64,000 nt of DNA from JAPOKJ01 sp031421635 (GTDB taxonomy: Bacteria; Pseudomonadota; Gammaproteobacteria; Burkholderiales; Burkholderiaceae_E): positions 43,986 to 107,985 of the forward strand of contig JANOPA010000074.1 in NCBI GenBank assembly GCA_031421635.1, read 5' to 3'. Under the pieces are notes generated by a model that was not told where the DNA came from, searched no databases, and saw only the letters and a program-made list of their open reading frames with translations. Shown here piece after piece: positions 1 to 7,976 of the stretch. Every line of letters begins with the position of its first letter. Position 1 is the stretch's first letter. Position numbers and translations under genes: made by a program.

Positions 1-345
1 CTGCTCAATGAAGATGGCCGCCATGCGTTCAATTTCTTCTTGCAAAGCGCGAAAGCTGTAGATCTTTTCTTGGTCAACCTCGCTCGACACCCAGATCAAG
101 GCCGGCTTATCGCCCAGGCTAGCCACATGACGGTCCACTGCGTTGTAGCAAAGATTAGTGAGTCCACCTTCAAACCACCGCGTGAAAGGAGGGTTACTGT
201 AATTCAAGACCTTTTCAAAAGGCTGATGCCAGTGAATCAGTGCCGCCTGCTCCTTCCAAAACCCTTCTTTGTCCTCAATCGAGCGACGCTGAAAGGCGGC
301 GAACTCTTGGGTCGCCGCACTCGACGGCTTCTGTGTCTGCGTCAT
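1..345 (-). CDS. prpE: Propionyl-CoA synthetase, N-terminal part (cut by window edge)
   Basis: The minus-strand frame opens at an ATG at 345 behind a GAGGGG-type ribosome site and stays open to base 1, so only the first 115 residues are present. The readable protein has an ACS N-terminal domain: RRSIEDKEGFWKEQA, then HWHQPFEKVL, then WFEGGLTNLCYNAVDRHV and PALIW. This spacing and the TNLCYNAVDRH segment match PrpE-type AMP-forming propionate-CoA ligases better than acetyl-CoA synthetase Acs. The enzyme would activate propionate (or acetate) with ATP and CoA. The adenylation motifs and the acetylatable lysine lie outside the window. Family assignment is strong; the choice between PrpE and Acs is less certain. 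Confidence 0.82.
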   Translation of the reverse strand, partial: MTQTQKPSSAATQEFAAFQRRSIEDKEGFWKEQAALIHWHQPFEKVLNYSNPPFTRWFEGGLTNLCYNAVDRHVASLGDKPALIWVSSEVDQEKIYSFRALQEEIERMAAIFIEQ

Positions 346-429
346 CCGAATCCCCTCTTCCTATAAAATTCAGGTCGAGAATACCAAAGCGTCGGATAAT
401 GCCATTTTTGGCGCATCTAATCGGAGAAC

Positions 430-1170
430 ATGTTGCATCACCATGTGAACAAAAAATCAGTTCATTGGAAAATGTGTGTAATCCTTCGCTGTACTTTCGT
501 CGTAGGCGCAGGGCTTATGGCGCAGGCGGTGGCAGCTCAGGTTCAGGGCAATCCAACTGGACTAACGGTGCCTCCACCCATGCCGCCCTTCTCTAAGCCC
601 ATTTTGAGCCCAAGTGAGCAGTTGATCGAGCGTGCCAAGGGTCTTTTGGGGATACCCTATAAATTCGCGGGCAGTAGCCCTGAAACCGGTTTTGATTGTA
701 GTGGCCTGATCCGCTTCGTGTTTAGAGAGGTGTTGGGTATTAACCTTCCCGGGCGAGCTGAGGATATAGGACGCGGCGGCGAAAAACTCAGCGACGCTCT
801 CTTAAGCCCAGGCGATCTTGTGTTTTTCAATACACTGAATCGACCCTTGTCACACGTGGGTATTTACCTTGGAAACCGCCTGTTCTTGCATTCCCCGTCA
901 ACAGGTGGAGTGGTGCGTATTGAAAGCATGACACTACCGTATTGGAGCAAGCGCTATCAAGGCGCTCGTCGTATGGTGAGCGTGGAGGATCACGCGAATA
1001 CGGTGCGTGGCGTGACACCAGAGCTTGCCCACGGCGCCGAGGTTTTGGTTGGAAATACTGGTAATGTCTTGTTAGAGAACCACCGGCGCGCAGAGACTAA
1101 GCCTGCTGATGCCGAAAAATCTCCGGACCCGCTCGACTTGTTGCTAAAGAATTTGACAGAGAAGCCTTAA
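430..1170 (+). CDS. Secreted NlpC/P60 family peptidoglycan endopeptidase
   Basis: A 246-residue protein with a signal peptide (the hydrophobic stretch ends AQAVAAQ) and an NlpC/P60 domain at about residues 65-180. The catalytic Cys is in FDCSGLIRFVF, the His in LSHVGIYLGN, and the third polar residue is in LHSPSTGG. The family cleaves the D-gamma-glutamyl to diaminopimelate bond in wall peptides in the periplasm. The C-terminal 60 residues are polar and look unstructured. The start is either the ATG at 430 or an in-frame ATG at 472, which gives a more compact signal peptide (MCVILRC...). It sits alone between prpE (divergent) and a tRNA pair on the other strand. Confidence 0.85.
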   Translation: MLHHHVNKKSVHWKMCVILRCTFVVGAGLMAQAVAAQVQGNPTGLTVPPPMPPFSKPILSPSEQLIERAKGLLGIPYKFAGSSPETGFDCSGLIRFVFREVLGINLPGRAEDIGRGGEKLSDALLSPGDLVFFNTLNRPLSHVGIYLGNRLFLHSPSTGGVVRIESMTLPYWSKRYQGARRMVSVEDHANTVRGVTPELAHGAEVLVGNTGNVLLENHRRAETKPADAEKSPDPLDLLLKNLTEKP

Positions 1171-1222
1171 AGGCAATCTCTTAAAGGCAATCTCTTAAAG
1201 GCAAACCCTTAAAGGCACAACC
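1167..1222. repeat. Four-unit 14-bp tandem repeat at the end of the NlpC gene
   Basis: TTAAAGGCAATCTC occurs twice exactly (1167-1180 and 1181-1194), then as TTAAAGGCAAACCC (1195-1208) and a degenerate fourth unit, TTAAAGGCACAACC (1209-1222). The first copy contains the stop codon of the NlpC/P60 gene, so unit number can vary without changing the protein. Looks like replication slippage; no function is evident. Confidence 0.8.
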
Positions 1223-1264
1223 TTCGCGAGGGCCCCTTAAGATGATTTTCTTGCGCTACGCGCG

Positions 1265-1287
1265 AAAAGTCGCGGCAACTTTTTTTT
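1265..1287 (+). terminator. Possible rho-independent terminator after the NlpC gene
   Basis: AAAAGT, a 7-base loop (CGCGGCA), then ACTTTT running into a tract of Ts to 1287. The stem is short and A/T rich, so this is a weak call. It could stop plus-strand transcription from the NlpC gene before it opposes the tRNA genes. Confidence 0.4.
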
Positions 1288-1298
1288 CGACCTGCGAG

Positions 1299-1321
1299 CC
1301 ACTTGTGTCGAACACAAATGG
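1299..1321 (-). other. Hairpin at the 3' end of tRNA-Glu
   Basis: CCACTTGTGT (1299-1308), loop CGA, ACACAAATGG (1312-1321) pair over ten positions with one mismatch. The structure overlaps the encoded CCA end of tRNA-Glu, so it may take part in 3' processing or termination of the two-tRNA transcript. There is no clear U-tract in the minus-strand sense. Confidence 0.4.
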
Positions 1322-1394
1322 CGTCCCGTAGGGGAGTCGAACCCCTGTTACAACCGTGAAAGGGTCGTGTCCTAGGCCTCTAGACGAACGGGAC
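1319..1394 (-). tRNA. tRNA-Glu (anticodon UUC)
   Basis: A 76-base cloverleaf on the minus strand. Acceptor GTCCCGT pairs with ACGGGAC, the anticodon loop CCTTTCACGG contains TTC, the T-arm is the usual GGTTCGACTCCC type, and CCA is encoded in the DNA (1319-1321). It follows tRNA-Ala with a 14-base gap, so the two are probably co-transcribed and processed. Confidence 0.96.
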
Positions 1395-1408
1395 TAGCAG
1401 GTAAAACT

Positions 1409-1484
<76 letters not shown>

Positions 1485-1501
1485 ACAATGTATCTCCAAA
1501 T

Positions 1502-1529
1502 CAGATACGCCCTTAATTTCACAACTCAA
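1502..1529 (-). promoter_or_regulatory. Candidate sigma-70 promoter for the tRNA-Ala/Glu pair
   Basis: On the minus strand TTGAGT (complement of 1524-1529) and TATCTG (complement of 1502-1507) are separated by 16 bases and lie about 18 bases before the first base of tRNA-Ala. An inverted repeat GTATCT-N7-AGATAC (1490-1508) overlaps the -10 region. Confidence 0.4.
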
Positions 1530-1641
1530 ACAAACTTCGAGCGCGGCCTAAATTTTTTAGACCTACTGCGACATCGGTTTTAGTTACTAACCTAAGGAGC
1601 CTGAGATAATAACCCGTTTTTAAATCTCTGTAAAGTTGAGC

Positions 1642-2493
1642 ATGAGTAATCTCCTGGATGGTGCCGGCCTAGCCAAAGAAATTCGGCTGCAATGTAAGCA
1701 AGCCGCTGAAGTTGTTTTACTTAGAATTGGCCGCAAACCCGGCCTGGCGGTCATCTTGGTCGGAAACAACTCTGCCTCAGAAATCTACGTCAAGCATAAG
1801 GTGTCCGACTGCCAGGAAGTTGGCTTTGAATCCTCCCTCTTTCGTCTGCCAGAGGCAATACCCCAGGCCGACCTGCTAGCCCTGATTTACAAGTTGAATC
1901 AAGACCCGACAGTTGACGGTATTTTGGTGCAGCTTCCCCTCCCCGCCACGATCGACACTCGCATGGTCCTCGAAACCATCAACCCCGCCAAAGACGTGGA
2001 TGGTTTTCATGTGGTTAATGCAGGGTCATTGATGACGGGACATCCCTTATTCCGACCATGCACTCCTTACGGCGTCATGAAGCTTTTAGAAAAAGCGGGA
2101 GCAGTGCTGCGTGGTGCAGAGGCGGTGGTGATCGGTGCCAGCAATATTGTCGGCAAGCCCCAGGCCATGATGCTCTTGCAAGCGGGTGCGACCGTCACGA
2201 TTTGCAACTCCAAGACCAAAGACCTAGCGGCCCATTCTCGCCGCGCAGACGTTCTTGTGGTGGCGGTCGGTCGTGCAAAGATGATTACGGGTGACATGAT
2301 TAAAGAAGGCGCCACTGTTATCGATGTGGGCATGAATCGTGACGACAACGGCAAACTGTGCGGTGACGTTGATTTCGAGAGCGCAAGCAAAAAAGCTGCA
2401 TGGATCACACCGGTTCCTGGTGGTGTTGGGCCCATGACTCGCGCTATGCTGCTGGTGAACACTCTTGAATCGGCACAACGTGCCCCAAGTTAG
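1642..2493 (+). CDS. folD: Bifunctional methylenetetrahydrofolate dehydrogenase / cyclohydrolase
   Basis: 283 residues, the usual FolD length. FolD interconverts 5,10-methylene-, methenyl- and 10-formyl-tetrahydrofolate in the cytosol using NADP. Seen: YVKHKVSDCQEVGF near residue 50 with the catalytic Lys, the VDGILVQLPLP segment, KDVDGFH, a Rossmann segment around VVIGASNIVGKP, and the signature PGGVGPMTRAMLL near the C-terminus. A TTG codon two codons upstream could also start, but the ATG at 1642 (MSNLLDG) suits the family better. It stands alone between tRNA-Ala and the oligopeptidase gene, 35 bases from the latter, so the two may be co-transcribed. Confidence 0.95.
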   Translation: MSNLLDGAGLAKEIRLQCKQAAEVVLLRIGRKPGLAVILVGNNSASEIYVKHKVSDCQEVGFESSLFRLPEAIPQADLLALIYKLNQDPTVDGILVQLPLPATIDTRMVLETINPAKDVDGFHVVNAGSLMTGHPLFRPCTPYGVMKLLEKAGAVLRGAEAVVIGASNIVGKPQAMMLLQAGATVTICNSKTKDLAAHSRRADVLVVAVGRAKMITGDMIKEGATVIDVGMNRDDNGKLCGDVDFESASKKAAWITPVPGGVGPMTRAMLLVNTLESAQRAPS

Positions 2494-2528
2494 CCCCTAT
2501 CTTCGAAGCCTCGACGCCTAAAGCAACT

Positions 2529-4691
2529 ATGCCACCCACTCAAAAACGGACCGAAATGCACCCTACCCTGATGAGCAATCCACTTCTTGATTTTTCGGAC
2601 CTTCCTCTTTTCGAATCGATTACTCCAGCCCATGCAACTCCCGCCCTCGATCAACTTCTGGCCTCGGCACAAGCGGCTGTAGATCAAGTGGCAGCCAACG
2701 AAGCAGCACCCACCTGGGACAATCTCATTGAAGCTCTTGAAAGCCCCATCGAGCACCTCGGACGGGCTTGGGGCGCGATTGGCCACCTCAACTCTGTAGC
2801 GGATAGTCCAGAGATGCGCGAGGCCTATACCGGCAACTTGCAGCGCATGTCGCAGTTTTGGACGATGCTGGGGCAGCATCAGGGCCTATATCTTCGATAT
2901 CAAAGTTTTCGCGACTCAAGTGCGTTCCCTGGGCTTTCAGCCGCGCGAAAGCGAGTGGTCGACAATGCACTGCGCAGCTTTAAATTGGCGGGCGCAGCCC
3001 TGCCTCTGTCCAAGCGCGAGCGCTTCGCCAAGATTCAAGAAGAACACGCGGCTCTAGCACAGAGTTTTTCGGAACATGCCTTGGACGCCACCAACGCCTT
3101 TGAGTTGCTCGTCAGCGATCAAAAAGAACTTGCCGGACTACCCGCCGATGTCATCGAAGCGGCCGTCGAATCCGCGCAAGAGAAGGGCATAAAAGGTTAT
3201 CGTTTTACCTTGCAATTCCCCTCGTATTTGCCAGTCGTGAAATATGCTCAATCACCGCGCCTGCGCCGGGAGATGGCGCGCGCCTACGCCACCAAAGCTT
3301 CTCTAAATGCACTTGCGCCGAGCGATTTGGAGAGTAAGAAAAAGCTCGACAACACCGGCGTCATTGATGCGCTCTTGCGCCTTCGTCAGGAAGAGTCCGA
3401 ATTGCTGGGTTACCCGAGCTTCGCGGATGTGTCCTTGGTCCCAAAGATGGCGGAATCTCCCAAGCAGGTGACCGATTTCTTGCGGGATCTTGCGCGGCGA
3501 GCCAAGCCCTTTGCCCTAAAAGACGTCGCTGCCCTTGAGCAGTTCGCGCGTGAGAAATTGGGCCTGCTCAACGTCGAGGCAAGCGATCGCACCTACGTGT
3601 CCGAAAAGCTTAAGGAGGAGCTTTACTCCTTCTCTGATGAAGAGGTCAAGCAGTACTTTCAGTTGCCTAAGGTATTGGCGGGACTCTTTGGCTTGATTGA
3701 GAAGTTGTATAGCGTCAAGATCAGCGCGGATCAAACCAGCACATGGGACTCGAGCGTGCAGTTTTTCAAGATTGAAAAGAGTAGCGGGCAGTTAGTGGGT
3801 CAGTTCTATCTCGATCTTTTTGCACGATCCAACAAACGTGCTGGCGCCTGGATGAATGATTGCCGTGGGCGACGCGCCCTGCCCCAGAGACTGCAAACAC
3901 CCGTGGCGTATTTGGTCTGCAACTTTATGAGTCCTAGCCAGGTCAGGCCGGCGCTATTAACTCATGACGAAGTGATCACCTTGTTCCATGAATTCGGTCA
4001 TGGTTTACACCACATGCTGACCGGCATCGATGAGCTTAGTGTGGCCGGGATCTCGGGGGTGGAGTGGGATGCCGTTGAGCTGCCCAGTCAATTCATGGAA
4101 AACTTTTGCTGGGAATGGGACATCTTGCAAAACATGACAGCCCACATTGATTCTGGTCACGCCCTGCCTCGAGAACTATTTGACAAGATGATTGCCGCGA
4201 AAAACTTTCAGAGCGGCTTACAGACTCTGCGTCAGGTGGAGTTTTCGTTGTTGGACATGCGCTTACATAGCGAAGCGTTGTTTGCAGACGAAGCAAAAAA
4301 TGGCGTTGCAGATGAAGACGGCCAGGCCGTTCAGCGGGTCATAGACGAGGTTCGGGCTGAAGTGTCGGTCACGGCCACGCCTCCCGAGAATCGCATGCAA
4401 AACAGCTTTTCCCATATTTTTGCAGGAGGTTATGCCGCGGGTTATTACAGTTACAAATGGGCGGAAGTTCTGTCGGCGGATGCCTATGCGGCGTTCGAGG
4501 AGGCTCAGTCCAAGCCCAATTCGGAACAGGAACTGGCTGCGACTGGAACGCGCTTTTTGAAAGAAATTCTCGCCATGGGTGGCAGTCGACCGGCTATCGA
4601 CTCTTTCCGCGCGTTCAGAGGACGGGATCCCAAGATGGATGCTCTGCTTCGTCATAATGGAATGACTGAAGAAGTGTTCCTGGAGTCTTGA
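2529..4691 (+). CDS. prlC: Oligopeptidase A (M3 family zinc metallopeptidase)
   Basis: 720 residues, close to the roughly 680-700 typical of OpdA/PrlC. The M3 zinc site LFHEFGHGLHHML lies near residue 486 (HExxH with the catalytic Glu), followed by the downstream metal-ligand region around SQFMENFCWEW. The enzyme degrades short peptides and signal-peptide fragments in the cytoplasm. The start is uncertain: an ATG at 2571 (MSNPLLDFSDLPLF) would match the family N-terminus better, and neither start has a strong ribosome site. The next gene begins one base after its stop, indicating an operon. Confidence 0.93.
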   Translation: MPPTQKRTEMHPTLMSNPLLDFSDLPLFESITPAHATPALDQLLASAQAAVDQVAANEAAPTWDNLIEALESPIEHLGRAWGAIGHLNSVADSPEMREAYTGNLQRMSQFWTMLGQHQGLYLRYQSFRDSSAFPGLSAARKRVVDNALRSFKLAGAALPLSKRERFAKIQEEHAALAQSFSEHALDATNAFELLVSDQKELAGLPADVIEAAVESAQEKGIKGYRFTLQFPSYLPVVKYAQSPRLRREMARAYATKASLNALAPSDLESKKKLDNTGVIDALLRLRQEESELLGYPSFADVSLVPKMAESPKQVTDFLRDLARRAKPFALKDVAALEQFAREKLGLLNVEASDRTYVSEKLKEELYSFSDEEVKQYFQLPKVLAGLFGLIEKLYSVKISADQTSTWDSSVQFFKIEKSSGQLVGQFYLDLFARSNKRAGAWMNDCRGRRALPQRLQTPVAYLVCNFMSPSQVRPALLTHDEVITLFHEFGHGLHHMLTGIDELSVAGISGVEWDAVELPSQFMENFCWEWDILQNMTAHIDSGHALPRELFDKMIAAKNFQSGLQTLRQVEFSLLDMRLHSEALFADEAKNGVADEDGQAVQRVIDEVRAEVSVTATPPENRMQNSFSHIFAGGYAAGYYSYKWAEVLSADAYAAFEEAQSKPNSEQELAATGTRFLKEILAMGGSRPAIDSFRAFRGRDPKMDALLRHNGMTEEVFLES

Positions 4692-4692
4692 A

Positions 4693-5364
4693 GTGTCTAG
4701 CCCATCTCGATCGTTTGGTTTGTTTGCCCTCTCGTTTGGAATCTTGTTTTCCGGGGCTGCGCTCGCTCAGTTCAAATGGCAAAACCCGGACGGCACGATA
4801 GGCTATGGTGATCTGCCGCCGGCACATCAAGTCAAGATGCTCAAGACCCCTAGCGGAGAAATCACCCCGCAAGCGGCCGCCGAAGCCGATGGTTCAGGCT
4901 TACCTTATGCTTTGAAGCAAGCCTCGACTCGGTTCCCAGTGGTGCTCTATACCGGGAACGCTGGCTCAGGCGATTGCGGCCCTTGTAAAGAGGGGCGAGA
5001 ATACTTAAACAAGCGGGGCATCCCGTTTACCGAACGACTTGTCAAAACGTCTGAGGACGTCAAGGCATTTAAGGCCAACATTTCTTCCGAAGGCACGGTA
5101 CCCGCGGTGAGCGTAGGTAAGGAAAAGACGGTCGGTTTTGAGGCCGGTTCATGGTCCAATCTGCTCGATGCAGCGGGCTATCCCAAGTCATCTGTACTCC
5201 CGAAGAACTTCAAGCAGGCTAATGCCGACACCTTGACTAAACCCTTGGCAAGCGATCAGGTCAAGGCCGAGAAGGACGTCAAGCCCAATCCAAAGGGAAA
5301 AGTACCGGTGCCAGCTCAACCTGTAATGGTCGACGCCAACGCCAACGCCAACCTGCGTTTCTAA
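4693..5364 (+). CDS. Secreted DUF4124 protein with a thioredoxin/glutaredoxin-like domain
   Basis: 223 residues starting at a GTG one base after the prlC stop, with GGAG seven bases upstream, inside the end of prlC. A signal peptide (hydrophobic run ending AALAQ) is followed by the DUF4124 segment FKWQNPDGTIGYGDLPP. A thioredoxin-fold region at about residues 78-155 contains the redox-type motif CGPC in GDCGPCKEGREYL. Such proteins are common envelope proteins in Betaproteobacteria with unproven substrates; the CxxC suggests thiol-disulfide chemistry in the periplasm (inference). The C-terminus is low complexity (Lys/Pro, then Asn-Ala repeats). Confidence 0.8.
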   Translation: MSSPSRSFGLFALSFGILFSGAALAQFKWQNPDGTIGYGDLPPAHQVKMLKTPSGEITPQAAAEADGSGLPYALKQASTRFPVVLYTGNAGSGDCGPCKEGREYLNKRGIPFTERLVKTSEDVKAFKANISSEGTVPAVSVGKEKTVGFEAGSWSNLLDAAGYPKSSVLPKNFKQANADTLTKPLASDQVKAEKDVKPNPKGKVPVPAQPVMVDANANANLRF

Positions 5365-5366
5365 AT

Positions 5367-5400
5367 AGGTATCATGGTGCGCTTGACGCACGGGATACCT
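5367..5400 (+). promoter_or_regulatory. Hairpin directly upstream of the xth start codon
   Basis: AGGTATC (5367-5373) pairs with GATACCT (5394-5400) and GTGCG (5377-5381) with CGCAC (5387-5391) around a CTTGA loop. The structure fills the whole gap between the DUF4124 gene and the xth ATG at 5402. The only Shine-Dalgarno-like bases (GGGA) lie in the 3' arm, so folding would hide the ribosome site. There is no T-tract, so it is a poor terminator. Confidence 0.5.
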
Positions 5401-5401
5401 C

Positions 5402-6187
5402 ATGAAAATTGCCACCTGGAATGTGAACTCCTTACGGGTTCGGATCGCTCATGTTTGCGATTGGTTAAACGCCACCCAGGTTGACTTACTTGCTCTGCAA
5501 GAGCTCAAACTGGTTGACGATAAATTTCCAAAAGCTGAGCTTGAAGCAATTGGCTACCACTGCTATTACGTTGGGCAACCAACCTATAACGGCGTCGCTA
5601 TTTTGAGCCGTATGGATACTCTTGGCGCGGCGCATGCGGTTGAGATCGGCAATCCTCATTTTCCAGATGAGCAAAAGAGACTTGTTCGCACACGATTTGA
5701 ATGCTTCGATTTTCTGAGTGCTTACGTTCCAAACGGCCAATCCCTGGATTCGGACAAATATATTTACAAGCTGGCTTGGCTAGACGGGTTAATTCAGTAT
5801 ATGAAGCAGCTCAAGGGCCAGCCGGACGCTAAACCACTGGTGTTGGCGGGTGATTTCAATATTGCGCCTGAGTCGATTGACACTCACGACCCAGCCAAGT
5901 GGGAGGGTCAAATTTTTTGCTCTCCGCCGGAACGCGCGCGGTTTCAAGAATTAATTGCTTTAGGTTTGATCGATAGCTTTCGTGCCTTTGAACAAGCACC
6001 TAAAAGTTTTACGTGGTGGGACTACCGAGAGCTTGGTTTTCGGAAAAATGCCGGACTACGAATTGATCATATCCTGGTCGACACGATGTTGCGCAACGCC
6101 TTAAAGGCAAGCCACATTGACAAGGCGCCGCGCAAATTGGAAAAACCATCGGACCATACCCCGGTCGTCACGGAACTAATGCTCTAG
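5402..6187 (+). CDS. xth: Exodeoxyribonuclease III (AP endonuclease)
   Basis: 261 residues, full length for the XthA/ExoA family of Mg-dependent endonuclease/exonuclease/phosphatase-fold enzymes. It cuts at abasic sites and trims 3' ends in base excision repair. Seen: the N-terminal MKIATWNVNSLRVR with the metal-binding Asn, LLALQELK with the metal-binding Glu, YNGVAILSR, the catalytic GDFNIAPE near residue 155, and the C-terminal LRIDHILVD and PSDHTPV segments. It converges on ntrC (gap of 28 bases). A stable hairpin precedes the start codon. Confidence 0.94.
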   Translation: MKIATWNVNSLRVRIAHVCDWLNATQVDLLALQELKLVDDKFPKAELEAIGYHCYYVGQPTYNGVAILSRMDTLGAAHAVEIGNPHFPDEQKRLVRTRFECFDFLSAYVPNGQSLDSDKYIYKLAWLDGLIQYMKQLKGQPDAKPLVLAGDFNIAPESIDTHDPAKWEGQIFCSPPERARFQELIALGLIDSFRAFEQAPKSFTWWDYRELGFRKNAGLRIDHILVDTMLRNALKASHIDKAPRKLEKPSDHTPVVTELML

Positions 6188-6215
6188 GGGCTGGGCGCGC
6201 GAGTATTTCTTACTC

Positions 6216-7925
6216 TTAGTGCTGTTCTTCGCTGGCCTCTAGCTTCAGATCCTGTATTTTCCGAGTGATGGTGTTGCGACCGATGCCAAGGCGAACGGCC
6301 GCATCAATCCTTCGACCTCGCGTGACTTTAAGGGTAGTCTTTATCACGGCGGTCTCAAAGGCTTGAGTCAATTCGTCCATGAGCTCCGAATGAAAATTAT
6401 CATTTAGAGCGTCAGAGCCTTTGCCGCGTGGATTGACTTGCTTAATTAAGCGCTGCAACACTTCTTGCTCAAGCAATTCCATCCACACTAGAGGGGCTGG
6501 GGAGTTCGCATTCGCGGCCGATGGCGTAGCTTGGACGCCGACAATCGTGCCTCCAATACTTGGGCTAGGCAAATGTTGCACCGTTGTTGGAGTCCACGCG
6601 TCTGAGCTGGGCGCACCATGGGGCAGCAATTGATTTAACTCAGCACCACCGTTCGTAATATGGGCACCGTCTTGGTGCGCAGAAGCCTCAGGTCGGGCGA
6701 AAGAAGTACGCGAGGACGGCGAATCGCTTGCCACTCCCAACGGCGTGCCTGTCCCTGCGGCGAGTGACTGCTTGGGAGGATAAATTTCAGGCGGAAGATC
6801 AAAAACGTCGACCGTTTGAGCGGGTGCCATGACGGTCAGCCAGTTGCACACGTTTTCAAGCTGACGAACATTTCCAGGCCAATCAAAGACGCTGAGTTTG
6901 TGCAAGGCCGCCTCGGTGAGACGTTTGGTATCGCCGCCCAAATCGCGCGAGCTTTTTTGCAAAAAATGCCTTACTAGCAAGGGAATATCTTCTAGACGTT
7001 CACGCAAAGGCGGTAAGCGCAATCGAATGACATTCAGTCGGTGAAAAAGGTCTTCACGAAACAAGCCTTGACGCACTCGTTCTTCGAGATTTTGATGGGT
7101 CGCCGCAATGACCCGAACGTTGGCCTTGATCGGCTGGTGGCCGCCGACTCGGTAGTATTGCCCGTCACTCAGAACCCGCAATAAACGGGTTTGTAACTCA
7201 GCCGGCATATCGCCGATTTCATCCAAGAATAAGGTACCACCCTCGGCTTGCTCGAAGCGACCTCGCCTTTGTTGCTGTGCTCCCGTAAAGGCGCCGCGCT
7301 CGTGACCGAAGAGCTCAGACTCCAATAAGTCTTTGGGAATTGCTGCCGTGTTCAACGCCACAAACACAGCTTTGCTTCTTGGGCTATGGCGATGCAAGGC
7401 GCGCGCGACCAACTCCTTACCGCTGCCCGACTCGCCCGTGATCATTACGGTTGCACCAGATTGGGAAAGGCGACCAATGGCTCGGAATACATCTTGCATC
7501 GCGGGAGCTTGCCCAAGCATATCTTCTGCGCCTTCTGGCACGTCTTCGGCGGCTGCTTCGCGCTGGTTTTCCAGCAAGGCTCGGCGGATTAGTTCCACCG
7601 CCTTGGGTAGATCAAAGGGCTTGGGAAGGTACTCAAAAGCTCCTCCTTGGAAGGCCGCGACCGCGCTCTCCAGGTCGGAAAACGCCGTCATGATAATCAC
7701 AGGCATGGCCGGTGCTATCAGACGCACGGCTTGCAGCAATTCAATACCGCTTTGACCGGGCATGCGAATATCGCTCACCAAGACTTGAGGCTGGGCGGTT
7801 TCTAAAGCCGCAAGCACTTCTTTCGCGGTGCCAAAAGAGCGCACGATAAAACCTTCACGAGCCAAGGCTCGCTCCAGCACCCAGCGGATCGAATCGTCAT
7901 CATCAACTATCCAGACTGTATTCAT
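6216..7925 (-). CDS. ntrC: Nitrogen regulation response regulator NtrC (sigma-54 activator)
   Basis: 569 residues in three parts. The receiver domain (about 1-120) has phospho-acceptor Asp52 in VSDIRMPG. The AAA+ domain (about 140-380) has Walker A GESGSGKE, the sigma-54 contact loop GAFTGA and GNVRQLENV. A Fis-type helix-turn-helix at the C-terminus carries AAVRLGIGRNTITRKI. It activates glnA and other nitrogen genes with RpoN. The linker between AAA+ and DNA-binding parts is unusually long (about residues 385-480), rich in Ser, Pro, Ala, Thr and Gly, making the protein longer than the usual roughly 470-500. It is last in a glnA - DUF4124 - ntrB - ntrC array, 51 bases after ntrB. Confidence 0.95.
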   Translation of the reverse strand: MNTVWIVDDDDSIRWVLERALAREGFIVRSFGTAKEVLAALETAQPQVLVSDIRMPGQSGIELLQAVRLIAPAMPVIIMTAFSDLESAVAAFQGGAFEYLPKPFDLPKAVELIRRALLENQREAAAEDVPEGAEDMLGQAPAMQDVFRAIGRLSQSGATVMITGESGSGKELVARALHRHSPRSKAVFVALNTAAIPKDLLESELFGHERGAFTGAQQQRRGRFEQAEGGTLFLDEIGDMPAELQTRLLRVLSDGQYYRVGGHQPIKANVRVIAATHQNLEERVRQGLFREDLFHRLNVIRLRLPPLRERLEDIPLLVRHFLQKSSRDLGGDTKRLTEAALHKLSVFDWPGNVRQLENVCNWLTVMAPAQTVDVFDLPPEIYPPKQSLAAGTGTPLGVASDSPSSRTSFARPEASAHQDGAHITNGGAELNQLLPHGAPSSDAWTPTTVQHLPSPSIGGTIVGVQATPSAANANSPAPLVWMELLEQEVLQRLIKQVNPRGKGSDALNDNFHSELMDELTQAFETAVIKTTLKVTRGRRIDAAVRLGIGRNTITRKIQDLKLEASEEQH

Positions 7926-7976
7926 GAGTTGGTCTACACGCTTTAAGGCAGCTTGCTCACGAACGGATGAACAAGC

